From Welwitschia mirabilis (taxonomy: Eukaryota > Gnetophyta > Gnetopsida > Welwitschiales), in contig JBOZIK010000001.1 in NCBI GenBank assembly GCA_051453625.1, positions 256,626,233 to 256,690,232 on the forward strand: DNA of 64,000 bases, given 5' to 3'. This document shows positions 13,042-25,692 of the stretch, one piece after another; positions within the stretch are counted from its first letter, which is position 1; each line of letters starts with the position of its first letter. The notes under the pieces are model-generated. The model did no database searches. It saw only the letters and a list, made by a program, of their open reading frames with translations, and was not told the origin of the DNA. Both the position numbers and the translations under genes were made by a program.

Positions 13042-13098
<57 letters not shown>
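13042..13098 (+). repeat. (TG)n microsatellite
   Basis: About 28 uninterrupted TG units, flanked on both sides by tgtacatg-like sequence. A long open run across it (poly Cys-Val) is an artefact of the repeat. Confidence 0.95.
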
Positions 13099-13100
<2 letters not shown>

Positions 13101-14325
13101 ATGTATGACTATTATTTGAATTATTTTTGTATTTTATTTCACTACCTATCTTACATTATTCATATCTTAAAAAGAGTGGTTCTACTTAATTTTTACATAC
13201 TTTTCTCTTCCATTTCATAAAACAAGACAAGTAGTAACACGCATAAAACCTAGGTCAATGAGATGGATGCTTGACTGGCCTATTTTTATAGAAGTTGAAT
13301 GGATGTTCTATGATGGGTGAAGCTTGTTCAATTACAAATTCTAGTTAGTAGAACTCACAATACCATGGAATACCAACCCCCATGGTTTAGGTAGAGGTTG
13401 GGTTAATCACAAACCGCTGACATCACCCACACCAACTGCAATAATTCATCATTCCATTTTAATCATCTAAAATCTTATTCCATCGATAATAGATACTAGG
13501 TAATTTGTGAATCCAAAAATTTATTACCATGTAACTCAACAGAATTATCATCATATCATCATCTAAGTCATGAATGTGAGTTACCATTAGAATCACAAGT
13601 GCTAATGAGGAGTTGTCCTTCTCCTAAGGATTATCTAAACTCAAACTTATAATGCAAACATAAATTACTAGATTTTCAGTTTCATCAAATTGGTTTAATA
13701 TTAGATTTTGAAAACTCTTGATAAACCACGAAACTAAGTTATAAAAAATGAATTTCACCTTAGTAAATCATATTTTTCCACTTTTAACGTATCCTTACTA
13801 AGAAAATATGGATCTTATGATTTGTTTTAAATACTAATATAGTTGAAATTATGTCATTAGAAAGGTAATTGATTAAGGAAGTAATCATGTTATCAAATTA
13901 TCTTCTTTGAGTGTTGTAAAGTACTAGGAATCATTTATCCTCAACTTAGCAAAGACGTAGCATTTGCATTTAACATCTATGAAAATTTAGTCTAGACAAG
14001 GTAGGAGTACTTATCCCCTTTCTAAGATATTTAAAACTCTTGACAAATGACTAATTAAACATTATTTTAAGAACAATAAAAAATAAAAATTTTAAGTCAA
14101 TTTTTACAACTGTTAAAAGAAATCAAGAATTCATACAACTATTTTAAGATCAAAATGTGTTTTTTTTAAATTATAAAAGGAGAAATAACAAAAGTAAATA
14201 ATATTATTTGAAAATATGTTTTATGAAATATGAAAAATGAGGAATGAATTTGCCAAAACTTCACTATTTAATGTTCATATGATGAGAAATAAAAGGTTGA
14301 AAATGAACTAATCAATGCATCTTAT

Positions 14326-14352
14326 NNNNNNNNNNNNNNNNNNNNNNNNNNN
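14326..14352. other. Assembly gap, 27 N
   Basis: Twenty-seven N; no obvious overlap between flanks. Confidence 0.95.
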
Positions 14353-14853
14353 AGCTACTGCCCTAATGGTGACCTAATTAACCTATAAAATCAAAAGTAT
14401 TAATTAGTAAGGGTATATGGTTGTGAAAGATCCTTATACTAATCTAGAATCATAAGAGAATGTCTATATCATTCCTTCCTTGCATGTGCTCTTTGCATAT
14501 TTCTATTAGGTATGATGAAATTTTTTAAAGTCTAGTTGTTTATAATGAATTGCAGAAGTGTAATGCACAACACTATAGTTTAAGATTTGGGATTACATTT
14601 TGTCTTATGCATGGAAATGGATTTTGTATTACATGGAAGGATTATTATTGCTGAATATGATGTAGGTAGGTTCTCATGTAACTACCTTTATACTTCTTTC
14701 ACATGTCAATTTTCTTTGTCACAAGTAGGTAGGTTCTTGTTTTTATACTTAAATATTTGTTTTTTTTTTCTCCTCTCTTTTCCTTCTTTATTTTTTTTCC
14801 TTTTACATTTTTTTTAAATATAAGATGGAGATAACATATAAGTGCATGTGTAC

Positions 14854-14854
<1 letters not shown>

Positions 14855-14897
<43 letters not shown>

Positions 14898-14968
14898 TCA
14901 CACACTCACACACACACTCTCACACATACACACACACTCTCTCTCTCTCACTCTCTCTTACACACTCT
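14855..14968 (+). repeat. Compound CT/CA microsatellite
   Basis: An unbroken CT run of ~38 bases is followed by mixed cacaca, ctctct and cacact blocks. A T-rich stretch with tttttttt runs precedes it (14754-14815). Confidence 0.9.
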
Positions 14969-15489
14969 GTTTGGACATTACTTTCTAGAAGATAATAGAT
15001 TTCTATGTTGGTATTACACTTGTGAATTTAATCTCTTACATGCAACGCAATTAAAATGATGTAGCAAATTTTATGATGTGGAAAAAATTATAGAGGAATA
15101 CTAATTAAGTTGGTAATTTTAAGAATATAACATGTATTAGACATTAAAATTTATAATCAAAAGAATAATCATATCTCTTCATAATTTTACATGTTTCATG
15201 GTTAAAAAGAATGAATCATTTTCATGCTAATCATATCAACATAAGAAAGTGTTATCTAGGTAAAATTGATTGTTAATAATAATCCTATAAATTTTGAAAA
15301 ATTTTAGCAGAAAGTAACAAAAAGTTGTAAAAAAAAAAAAAGAAAAAAACTACAGATGTACTTATTCTACCAAGTATGCAAATTCAAAAGATGGCATAAG
15401 TAGTGGTATAATTATTAGAAGTCAAGGTTTGAGAATCAGATTTAAGAGGTCTTTTAAGATTCACAATAAAATATTTTGACTTATGATAT

Positions 15490-16600
15490 AATTTTAATTG
15501 TTGACCATTTATAATGACTTGAGTATCATTGGTTAGGTTTTTAATGAGTACCCTCCCATATCAATTTGTTCTAATTACCTCAAAGGTTCCCTCTTGTTTG
15601 ATTACTAATATTTTAAGAAACTTATGTAATCTCATCTTGTAAAGTAAACCTTATCTCTAGGATTGAAATTCTTCAGTCTAATTTTCTTATCATGATGATA
15701 TTTCACTTGATTTTTAATTATTCATTGATGATTAACTGTACAATATTTCAATTAATAACTTCTTTAGTTGCACCATCCTTTTTTGAATGTTCTCTTTATT
15801 ATTGAGATTTCATTTTTCCATTAATTTTTATGATTTATATTAAATCTCTACTAGTAACCAGTATTATTTTTCATCAAGTAATTAATAAGAATAACTTAAT
15901 AAGCTTCTTCAAGTGGTCTTATCTTCTTATAAATCATTATTTAATTTATTATACCAAACTTTACTATTGGAATTTATAACTAATTTTTTTTTTTAATTTC
16001 AAGGTTGTAATTCTTAACCTTATCATTTGTCTATGGATGATAACTAGTTGGTAATTTGTGAGTAAGTTCTATTAAATTCATTAAGTTCCTTATTGTTTAA
16101 TTAATAAAATGGATTCCTTCATTAGTACTAAATACTTATGAATGACTAGAATATTGCAAATTGTTCTCTTGAAAGAAATTAATAACAATCTTGAAATCAT
16201 TTATTTTTAAAAGCTTGAGCTTCAACCCATTTTGTAACATGATCAACACAAATTATAATATATTGATAATAATTTGATTTAGAAAAAGATCTACTGAAAT
16301 CAATTCCTCATATGTCAAAAGCCTCATATTTTGGGATCATATTCATTAGCATCTCATATCTTTTAGAAATTCCTCTTTAGCATTGATAACAATTGCATTT
16401 TGAAACATATTCATGCAAATATTTAAACAAGACGATATTCATGCAAATATTTAAATAATATGGAGTAATAAAATCCACTTTGTAAGATATTGTGAGTAGT
16501 CTTATCCCTATTAAAGTGTCATCTGTAATTACTATCATGAGATAATCTTAATATCTCATGTTATTTCCATTCAAGAACACATCTCCATTTAATTCATCTT
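15490..16600 (-). pseudogene. Athila/Tat-type Ty3/gypsy integrase remnant
   Basis: Read on the minus strand, the zinc-binding part gives HFNRDKTTHNILQSGFYYS (plus 16465-16522), then ISKRYEM, then GIDFSRSFSKSNYYQYI and CVDHVTKWVEAQAFKNK (plus ~16205-16300), and further on a basic segment with IRFTLQDEIT. These match the H2C2 finger, the core around WGIDF and the VDYVSKWVEA block of Athila/Tat integrases. The Trp before GIDF is a stop (TGG to TGA). A 27-bp phrase, catattcatgcaaatattta, is tandemly doubled within the finger region at ~16405-16458. No RT or gag precedes it; instead copy B of the 1.6 kb repeat lies directly upstream. Confidence 0.75.
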
Positions 16601-16849
16601 TAGTGATTCAATACAAAAAGGAACTACTTTAAATATAATTCTTAATTTTTTTAAAAAATAATTGTTTATCTTCACTTAACCGATTCTAAGAAATTCATGA
16701 AATGGATGAGTAATGTAGAATATTAGCATTAGAATAATTACTTATCCCCTATTGGATAAACTGTAGGAATAAGTATTACATTAATGAAACTTTTAATTCC
16801 TCTTACCCTTATAGTAAGCTTTCATAATAATCTTTCTCTCTCCTCCTCC

Positions 16850-18445
16850 TTCTTACCCCTTTCTTCATTATTTTTCTTATCATGCATAAAATATAAGTTC
16901 TTGAAAGGTGTGTTTACATCATTAGAAAGGTATGTTTTCCTACTTTATGAAGAACGTTTTTATTTCCACTTTCCTCTCTCTTCTCCTAGCAAGACTTCTA
17001 TCAAAGGTCAAATGCAACTAAGGAAGGGAGGGTAACAACACCAATGAGATTGACAAGTAGCAAGAAACAAGGTAGAATAATTATGACTAGTCTTACCACA
17101 TCATGATAAGCTTGCAAACGTGGATTCAAGATAGTAGATACAACACTTAAGCTATCACATATACTTTTTCTAAGACATAAATAGAATAACTTAAAGAGTA
17201 ATGAACTATCCTTGTGAAAAAGGAAATCAAAAAGAAACTCTTGAGATTAATATTCACATGTACATAAAAGGAAAGATAAAAAATATTGATTCTACAGTGC
17301 TAGAAATCTATTAGCCTATTAATAATGTATTTAAACATAAAGGATTTACTTGTAAATCAGTCCTGTAATAAATATGTAAATGGATCACATATTACAAAAT
17401 AAAACAAAGACAACAATTTACACTAGGTATTGCATTGTCCATTAAACTAGTTTAATGCATAGAAAGTTGGTATAGAAATTAAAAATACTAACATGAAAAG
17501 TGTTCAACTCAAAGTAAAATCAATTATACATTTCACTAACAACTCTTGCACTTGTATTCACTTGAAATAAAGAAATAAAGTGAAACAAAATGAAAATCAA
17601 AGAAAGTAATCTAAAGAAATCGACTCAGATATATTTAAACAATGTTTCAGCAACGAAATCTTGAATTAGTCACATATGATGGAACTAAATGGAAAAGGTA
17701 GCAAATAAGCACCAAAATAAATATTTATTATAGAGGGAAAAAGAGGTACAAGAAATATTGAATTGAATTTTGTCAAGTAAGTTATAACATTCAAACCTCC
17801 ATTTCCAATGAAAAGGGTTTCATTTATAATGGATTTCCAAGCGAATTTAAGGAAAATTACAATAGATTTCATGTCAAACCAAATATAGTTGGGAAGTATT
17901 TGAAATCAATATTCATTTAACACTATTTTTATCCTTTACGACATTGTCACTTTCTTGAAATTGCATATTACTAGCCCCATTTCCCATTATTAGTACACAT
18001 TAACTCTTTAATACTTATCATAGGTATATTGCAAGTAGTTATATTTTGGTTGCATTATGATAAGCATAGATATCTAACTTATTGACTGCAAAATTGTCTT
18101 ATCATTAAATGATAACTTTATAACTGCATAATGTATTTATGTTTATCGATTGATGATATTCCTTGTTATCATGAGCTTATTAATAAGTGATATTCTATGA
18201 TTAGTGGATCCTTTACTATTGTTAGGCATTAAGATAATCGAACTATAAGTAGATATGCTAGTTATCACCATGCAGTAATATTATTGGAGGAATTAGTAAG
18301 TGATAATCTTGTGCATTATAGCAAATTATTAGATCCTTGACATCTAATTACTTCCAATCATATGTTAAAGATAATTCATAGTCTTTTTAGTTTGAATTTT
18401 GTAATCCAATCATATGTTAAAATTAAAATTTTATAGTCCTATCAG
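16850..18445 (-). repeat. ~1.6 kb dispersed repeat, copy B (possible Athila LTR)
   Basis: Homologous throughout to 9090-10755 and in the same orientation. It lacks ~90 bp present in copy A at ~10575-10665. It sits just upstream (minus sense) of the Athila/Tat integrase, so it could be the 5' LTR of an element that lost gag and RT. No primer-binding site was confirmed at its left edge. Confidence 0.6.
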
Positions 18446-19961
18446 AGACATACAATGATAATGGTCTATTTGAAATAAGCATGAATGATTAAAGTAAGAG
18501 CAATAGTACAAGGATAGATTAATGCACAGGAATAAGTAGTTTCTTAAGAAAATGCAAAGGTAGGATTTTGTATTGATTGATGAAAGGATGAATATAAGGT
18601 ATTAATCATTTATTTCCAATGAACAATTAAGATCAATTATGATAAGGATTAATCTAGAATAGAAGTGTGCTTTCTTTAATAAAACATATCACCTAAGGAA
18701 TTCTAAAAATCAATTTTGTTGCCACTTACCAAAAAGAATATTTATTACCATTTTGAAAAATAAAAAGGGAATCTACTTTTCCTTGACTTCTATAATAGAT
18801 TACGATTTATGGAAGATGCATCCCAGTAGTTAAGGTATATGTGGCATCTTAGAAATATGAAAGTATGGCTTTTATTATAGCACATATGATCCAAATTATT
18901 TTTCTCTTTTAGGGATTCTCAAGATCTTTTAAAGAGTTTGAGGAACTCTCAATTGTTTTGCAAGTGAATGTTGAGCTTTATGTGAATTTGGAAAGTATTT
19001 TACTAATGATTTGATAACTCCTCCTAGGAGTTCAAAATAGCGATTCATACAAAAATCTATCATGTAGATCTTAGTCAAGTACAAAATGTTCCACTAAGTA
19101 AAACTTCATTTTCTAAGCAGGCAATAAATTATCATTATTTAAGTTTTGAAGGCAAAGACGGTACAAGGAAGAAAGATCAATTCTTTAATAACATATAAAA
19201 AAATACTAGGATAGTGTACAAGACCATTTACTAAGATATGAATCATTTAGACCATAGAAAGAAATAAGGGTTCAAGTTTATAATTATAAAAGAACATTTT
19301 AAAAAGTTAATTCATAAATAGTAATCTTAAGTAAATTATACATGTGTTAATGCATGGATTTTGGTTAAAGGCACATGCCACTTATTTGGGTAGATGGTTG
19401 CCTCTAGCTCTATCCCTAGGGTATAGTGGAACTTAGGAATAGTCTCAGTTTGCTAAGAGCAAAAGAAAAAGATGCGGCTGGAAAGAAGGGATTTCAAAAT
19501 AGGGGTTGTAGTTGCTTTAGATTATAGGAAAGCAAGCAAGGGGAAAAGGACCATACGGAGGCAAGTAGTAATAGAGTAAAGGTTTTGGGAAGGTAAAGGG
19601 GGAAGGATAAAAGAGATGGTTAAAAGATGGCTTGACGAAAAAGATTTGAAGATAAACCATATCAACTATGTAACATCATAAACCATAAGCCACTAATTTT
19701 AATTTTGTTTGAGAAAGTTCCTTGCACTTGATCCAAGTATATCAAGTGTTAAAGACTATGTGAGTCATTTGATCCTTAGGTCTCAGTGGATTTGCACACT
19801 TTTGAATTCACCTTTATTTTTCTAGTCATGAAACCATCCCTTTAAAATGCTCTTTTTCCTTTTTTTAAATCATCATAATGATGCACCGTGTCATTTTTAA
19901 CTCTTTTTCCTTTACTGAATTCATTTTTAGGGAACATACAACATGCCTCTGATTTGATTTA
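18446..19961. other. Unassigned; becomes less AT-rich toward the right
   Basis: No protein or repeat recognised. From ~19340 (ttggttaaaggcacatgcca onward) base composition rises toward that of the gene-like block that follows, so it may be downstream flank of that locus. Confidence 0.35.
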
Positions 19962-20114
19962 TTATTGGTTTTGGCTAATAATTAAAAAACTCCAAAGGTA
20001 TGAGATAGTCTTGGTAAGACTGTGAATGATAGCAAAAGCTACTGTGAATGATAGTCTTGATAGCAGTCCTCTCTGCTTTTCACTTTTCTTCCTTGTCCGA
20101 TGCATGAAATGTGG
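19962..20114 (-). pseudogene. Possible last exon of unrecognised gene
   Basis: On the minus strand a strong acceptor (tttcttttgcag, AG at plus 20115-20116) is followed by 50 codons beginning PHFMHRTRKKSEKQRGLLSR and a stop. It joins in phase with the open segment that ends at 20476. I do not recognise the protein. A 14-base phrase, actgtgaatgatag, occurs twice (~20020 and ~20041), which could be a small duplication in the coding part. Splice signals make a real gene or recent pseudogene plausible; absence of a family match keeps this tentative. Confidence 0.35.
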
Positions 20115-20475
20115 CTGCAAAAGAAACCATAGCAGCACTTTGTGAGGATGGAATATAACCCTTTCAGCATATTCATGAACGTAATTGCTACCAAGAAATA
20201 ATGGAACAAGAAGCAAAAGCATGATACCACATTTCTGTCTTTACAAAATTTACTAAATGGATCTCAGGAATTAACTTGAAAAGTTCACTTACTATAATCT
20301 TGGAGCAAAGGTGGAAAGCTTAACATGGACACATGAAAAGTCATCCAAGATCTTCCTGGAATGAAATCACAGAGAAAGCTACGTCCAACTCCTTGAAATG
20401 GCAGTACAAGTTTCTCTTCAAGGATGGCTGTGATAACCCCAAAGCATAATAGCTTCGTGGAGCTGAGAATCTCAC

Positions 20476-20760
20476 CTGAAAAATTGTGACAAGTCTTTTT
20501 CTGAGCCCATTTGAAACAAATCCTAGGGATTGTCTTGATGGGTGTTTTGGATGGTCATAGATATCCAAAGGTACATCGAATGCATTTGACATATCTACAT
20601 CAGAATGGTCTATTTCCAACATCGTCTCTCGGAGATCTGTGTGAGCTTCATACCGAAAAGACGATTCCTTCATTCCCATACTCTCTTCTCTATCAGCATA
20701 ATAAAAGCATTGTCCATGGGTTCTTCTAGATGACTTATCTCGCATGGATTTGATACTCCC
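20476..20760 (-). pseudogene. Possible internal exon of unrecognised gene
   Basis: About 95 open codons on the minus strand, including MRDKSSRRTHGQCFYYADRE and DLRETMLEIDHSDVDM, ending GLRKRLVTIFQ at a consensus donor cag/gtgaga (plus 20471-20476). The predicted intron to the next segment is 361 bp (20115-20475). The amino acid mix is acidic and balanced, unlike the Lys/Ile/Asn-rich retroelement fossils around it. No known domain was identified. Alternatives are an exon of a live gene whose other exons lie outside my recognition, or a gene fragment. Confidence 0.4.
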
Positions 20761-21056
20761 ACGAAGCTCTCAGCATTTATTGAAGAAGTTCTTATGGAAT
20801 ACAACTTTATGAAGATCACAACTGAAACCAACTGGGTCCTTTGAGTCACCTCCGCAGTTAACTGTTCTTAGTGCATGCCAGTCCAGTCCACTCATAATAG
20901 AAAGACGAATGAAAACATAATGGTGAAAGGCAGGCATACAAGTTTTAACAGTCCACCAGTAACCATGAACCGAAAACCCTTCTCAAAATAATAGTTGTAT
21001 AAGCATTCAAAGAAGTGATCCAAATCACAAATCAATTCCACATTTCATGTTTCTCT

Positions 21057-21480
21057 TCATAGGAGATCCGAAGTGCTTTCAACATCAATATCCAGTAGCC
21101 TTTGGTACTCAGAAAGCTCAATTTCTGCTGGTGAATCTTCTAGCAGACCTGTTGTAATAGTCTTTACAGTTGAGACAAACATCTGTGTAGGGACTTTTGT
21201 TGATGGTATGGTATCACTAGAATGGATGTAGCGAACATAAAAGATGTTAATCGGACCTGAAAGCATATGTAGCATGCACCTTACGCTGCTTCCGCTATGT
21301 TTGCTGTCGGCATCCTACATAGACCCATCACAGATATTGCTTCCCTCCTGCAAAGGACCTGATCCCACTTTAACTTCAAACTTATCTTTCATGGAGGGAA
21401 ATAAAGGGTAGGTCTGCCTATTTTCAGATGAAATAGAACACACGCTTGAAGAGAAATTCAGATCTCTGGAGCAAACAGAG
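21057..21480 (-). pseudogene. Gene-like open segment, unrecognised
   Basis: Minus-strand translation from ~21470 runs SSENRQTYPLFPSMKDKFEV, one stop, then MLHMLSGPINIFYVRYIHSS and further to LSEYQRLLDIDVESTSDLL and a stop at 21057. The single internal stop (TAG) and even composition suggest a gene relic upstream of the two exon-like segments at 19962-20760. About 300 bp further up, 21480-21660, another frame gives HDQFKADVNRNAGMPQPL. I cannot name the family. All segments share strand and order, so one interrupted gene is the simplest reading. Confidence 0.35.
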
Positions 21481-21689
21481 CTGGTAATGCTTTGAGATGC
21501 TACCCATACCCACGGCTAATGGCTGAGGCATGCCTGCATTTCTGTTAACATCAGCCTTAAACTGGTCATGGACAGGCAACTAAACAAGGTCCCTCCACGT
21601 ATTTTCTCTTATCCATGATCTACTCCCACTTGTGTCTCAGCCCCTGATGTTAAAGGTTTGGGAGTACGATGGCGGAAAGGACATGCATA

Positions 21690-24129
21690 AGGGGTGTATG
21701 AAAATAAAATATTGATGATGGAAGGGGAAAGGGTAAAGGTTTTTTTCCTTTTTTTTTTAATTAAAAGGAAGGCACGAGGACTTAGTTATAATTAAAAAGG
21801 AAATTTATGAGATAAATATATGATCATGGGAAAGTGACAATATACATGGGGGTTGGAGCAAATGGGGGACATGATGATGGGGCATCTAGTGAAACATGGA
21901 TGAACAAAGGGGTAAAAATATATGTCGACATATGGAACATAGCCTTAAGGAATCTCAGATAGCAGTGGTGGAAGATAAAATGTTGTTCTGATGGCTTTGC
22001 TCCTATTACTGACACTTCAATTGAACCTATCACCTTTACTTCTTTCCTTTTCGAGGGTTCACGACATTTCACTCTGGGTGATGTTGGTCACAACAACATA
22101 AAAAGTGAAATAAATATTTTAAAAAACATAGTTAATTTAAGAATGATACAATCACTATAGAGAATACCAAATTAAAATGCAAATCCAAGGCACAACATGG
22201 AAAATGCTAAACAAATAGTAATTCCCTCATCCCAGGGAGGGATAAAGAAGGATTATAATGTCAAAATGAGATAGGTCCTTATCATGGCCCTTGGAGTTCT
22301 AAAAATGGCAGAGTTATAATGGACAATGATGAATGACACTAATGAAGTGAACTCCAAGCATGGGTATCAATCACAAATGGATGAATGATGAATGAATGAA
22401 TGGATGATTCACTAGTTGGATTGAATAATTGAATGAATGATTAAATAAATTCTTAGGCCTGGAGATAAACTAGTCTTTTATAGATCTTCTTAGAACTAAA
22501 GTCATCCATTAGTATGTCCTCATTATTTAATGGATAGGCAATAACAAATCTCCTTCAGAAGGACATATGTATATAGTTTTTTAGTCATCATAGACTAGTT
22601 TAGCACTAGGCTATAAGGTAGATCAGTTACTTTAGCATATGTTTAGGTAGTCCTAACATGCAAAAGCTACTAGACTTTATAATCCTAACAATGGTGTAGT
22701 TTTAATAGAGACTTCATTTTACTTAGCTAGATTGGCTTTCATTAACTCTAAGTAGCTTGGATTATCATGTAAACAAAATAATGTAAATAAGTCCTAAATA
22801 ATGATTTTGGTAGTTAATGTGTAAACATGATTAGTAGTAAATTAATTGTGAATATAGTACATAAAGCCTTACAAAAATACTTATTTACTAAAACTAGTGG
22901 ATTAAAATGTAAAAATCTAAGAACAAAAAATATCTTGTGCTAAAAAGAGATGGCATGAAGAAATGAGAAATTTTATTTTGCATGGGAGAGATTACATTAC
23001 TAAACTAAGGGAAATGCATTTTAAATTAAAAGCTAAGATCAATGATAATGAATGCTGATCATTCTAACCTTATGACAAGAACATTTTAATGTTCACAAAA
23101 TCTAGACATACAACATATAAGGTTGTCCCTAGGTATCTCATCCAAATAACCCTACCTTTTCTGTACGACAATGAGTATCTAATAAATCACTCATGAAAAA
23201 AGTTTTTTCCCTCATCACATACTGCAATGTAATCTTAAGACATCTTAAATGAATAATTGATCATAGAAGTGTATAGCAAGATTGTTTACCTTTGACAAAG
23301 TTAACCAAGATAATATTATAAAAGTATTAGAGTTCCACACATGCACACATCTACTTACTTTGGTAAGGGCAAAGTTATGATGCTTATATTTTACTTCTTC
23401 TTATGTAAACCATAAAATTGTTATTTCATTCATAAAAATATACCAAGTATCCTTTCATAAAAATTTTAGTATTATTAATTTTAGAATTCCATATAAATTT
23501 ACATTAATCTTAAATTTTTAAGAATTTATGAGTTTTAAGTGGTCATTGATTCATATGGCCTAATGAAAATGAACATCGACCCTAGATTATGCCTTATTTA
23601 TTTTTTCTAAAAAAAAATCTAATAAGTTAATGAAAGGAACCCTTAAAATCAATATTTCCCTAAATGTAAGGTACTGAAACCTACTACATTAGACATAAAA
23701 TCATTTAATTTCAAAAACACAAATCATAAATATGATAAAACTAAAATATTATATCACTAGGATAGCTTACAATGCTCTTATGAAATGAAAAGAAATTTAT
23801 CTCTATCAATACCACTAAGAGAGAAAGCCAAATGCACCCTTATAAACAAGTAAGTTATACTACTAATATCACATAAAAGTATTTTACTGACTTACATGAG
23901 TTTTACCTCTTATTATAATAAGCTAATCTATTATCAAAATAGAAATTCAAATAATTTATGAAGGGAAAAGTAGTTCTAAGAAAGTGACTTGGCAAGTAAA
24001 TGTAAGGTTGTAAAAAATCCGTCTGAAAATATTTCTTAAACTATAAAAGTTCAATCCATTTAGATATTAACTTTATAAGAAACAAATGCATTCATAAATT
24101 ATATAATAAAACCTCATCATCAAGGTTAA
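21690..24129. other. Unassigned sequence with short ATGA repeat
   Basis: A T-tract lies at ~21738-21762 and an imperfect (ATGA/GAAT)n stretch at ~22376-22447. Remaining ~1.7 kb is AT-rich with no readable protein; it may include the 3' non-coding part of the minus-strand Athila-like remnant that follows. Confidence 0.35.
22376..22447 (+). repeat. Imperfect tetranucleotide repeat (ATGA)n
   Basis: Runs of atgaatgatgaatgaatgaa and gaatgaatgatt separated by ~25 bases of other sequence. Confidence 0.8.
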
Positions 24130-25310
24130 ACAGTTTCTTAAGAATAGAGGAGTAACGGTACTTTTTTTTCACCCTTTCTTTTTAGATATGATGATCGTCA
24201 TAGGCTTCATTTCTAATTCCTTTAACTTCATTAACGTTAATACTCCTAGATTCTAAAACTTCATCAAGTTTATGATTAAGTTGTTTAATAGCTAAAAGGC
24301 CTTTATGTTCTATTTCAACAAGAAGATGACATGCTTTATTAAAGACAAGCCTATAATGCAACATTCTAATAGAGGCTTTATAAGTAGTTCCATAGGCTCA
24401 AAAAGCATCATTAAGGTATAGAAGCCAATATTTCCTATTAGCATTAACTATTTTCTAAATCATCTCTCCAATTCGTGGTTAGTAACTTAACCATTCATTT
24501 ATGAATGATAAATATTAGCTAATATATGTAGAATACCACTTTTTTTGTATGATTATTTATAATATGATTATAAAATTGGTAAATTTGTGATTGATGAAAT
24601 ATTTAGAATGGTAAAATGAGATAAAGTATTCTCTTTTAAGAATCTAACAACCTTTCTAACATTATCTATTCTAGTTAGATAACTTAACAACACTTAGTAA
24701 CGTAGTGAGCATAAACCAATATATAGAGATAATTAAAGAGGAATGAAATGGCACAATATAATCTGTATCACATCTATCTAAAGCTTCAGCCATTAAAACA
24801 AGAGGCATAAGTATCATACCTCTAGTTTTAAGGATTTCTAAACATTGACCATTATCATAGGACTTGCAATATTCATAAGCATCTTTGAAAAAAAATTGAC
24901 CATCATAATCTATATTGCAGAATTTTCTAAGATATTTTCTTACATCATTGTAAAAAATTTGCATAACATCTATATACTTAAGGTGTGAAATGCATTAATG
25001 AAAATAATATTTAAATAAATAAAGATCATCCTAGACATATGTGTTTACCTTATGTAAGAAATGCATTTTGTCTTAAGAATTCTAATGACTAAGAACTTTA
25101 TATGTAATAAGATAATTAGCAATGTTAACATATCAAGGTTCTTCTTCGAGGTCTATGTTGATCTCTTCTACCAGACATAGCATTTTGTTCCCAATAAATT
25201 CTATGAATATATATGTTGTAATTAATATCTTTGAAATAAAAAAATTATCCACCTATAACATTTTTGTATTATGTCAACACAATAATCAACTCTTCTTCAT
25301 ATGATGTTGA
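24130..25310 (-). pseudogene. Second Athila/Tat-type integrase remnant
   Basis: On the minus strand, from high to low coordinates: NIDLEEEP and YVNIANYLI (~25150, the stretch before the finger), FFKDAYEYCKSYDNGQCLEI (plus ~24830-24890, finger end, one Cys lost), DTDYIVPFHSS (~24760, the W-G-I-D-F-x-G-P-F block), and a well kept C-terminal part RLVFNKACHLLVEIEHKGLL with GIRNEAYDDH (24182-24355). This last block is diagnostic of Athila/Tat integrases. Frames shift several times. Its upstream half is cut off by the Copia LTR that starts at 25693, so the Copia may have inserted into it. Confidence 0.8.
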
Positions 25311-25692
25311 AAGTTTAGCATATATGATTATCTAAAGTGAATTGTCATCTTTGAAAGATACATACTTTACATCCTTATAAAGAGGTTTAAATTTAACACT
25401 TGGAGTACACTTTTTCACTAAAAGGTTACTTCCATGATAAATGTGGTAAAGGTTTTAATCTTGTTTTCCAATATGATGTTTCATGTTTAAGGTTTTCATC
25501 CAAAGAAAGTCTAAACTCTTCATGTAGTTCATGTAATGGGTGCATTTCATAAAATACAAGGATCCATGAAAATCATCTTCATAAGTTATAACTATATCTC
25601 TTCAACATTCTAAGTGATTCTTCTTCATTGCATTAAAAACTTGTAACTTTATGCTCACGTTGTTTAATGACATCTTAACTAGATGATTTCTT

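Larger units (their letters stand above)
10756..15480. other. AT-rich spacer with microsatellites and two N runs
   Basis: About 4.7 kb with no protein I can identify. If the flanking ~1.6 kb repeats are LTRs of a minus-strand Athila-like element, this would be the long region between integrase and the 3' LTR, where some family members carry an env-like frame; none was seen. It contains a TG repeat, a CT/CA repeat, and N runs at 11308 and 14326. Confidence 0.4.

Noticed and set aside
12978-13220. 80-codon open frame with poly(Cys-Val)
   Set aside because: Created by the TG microsatellite.
20511-20729. 72-codon plus-strand frame
   Set aside because: Overlaps the longer minus-strand exon-like segment, which has splice signals and better composition.
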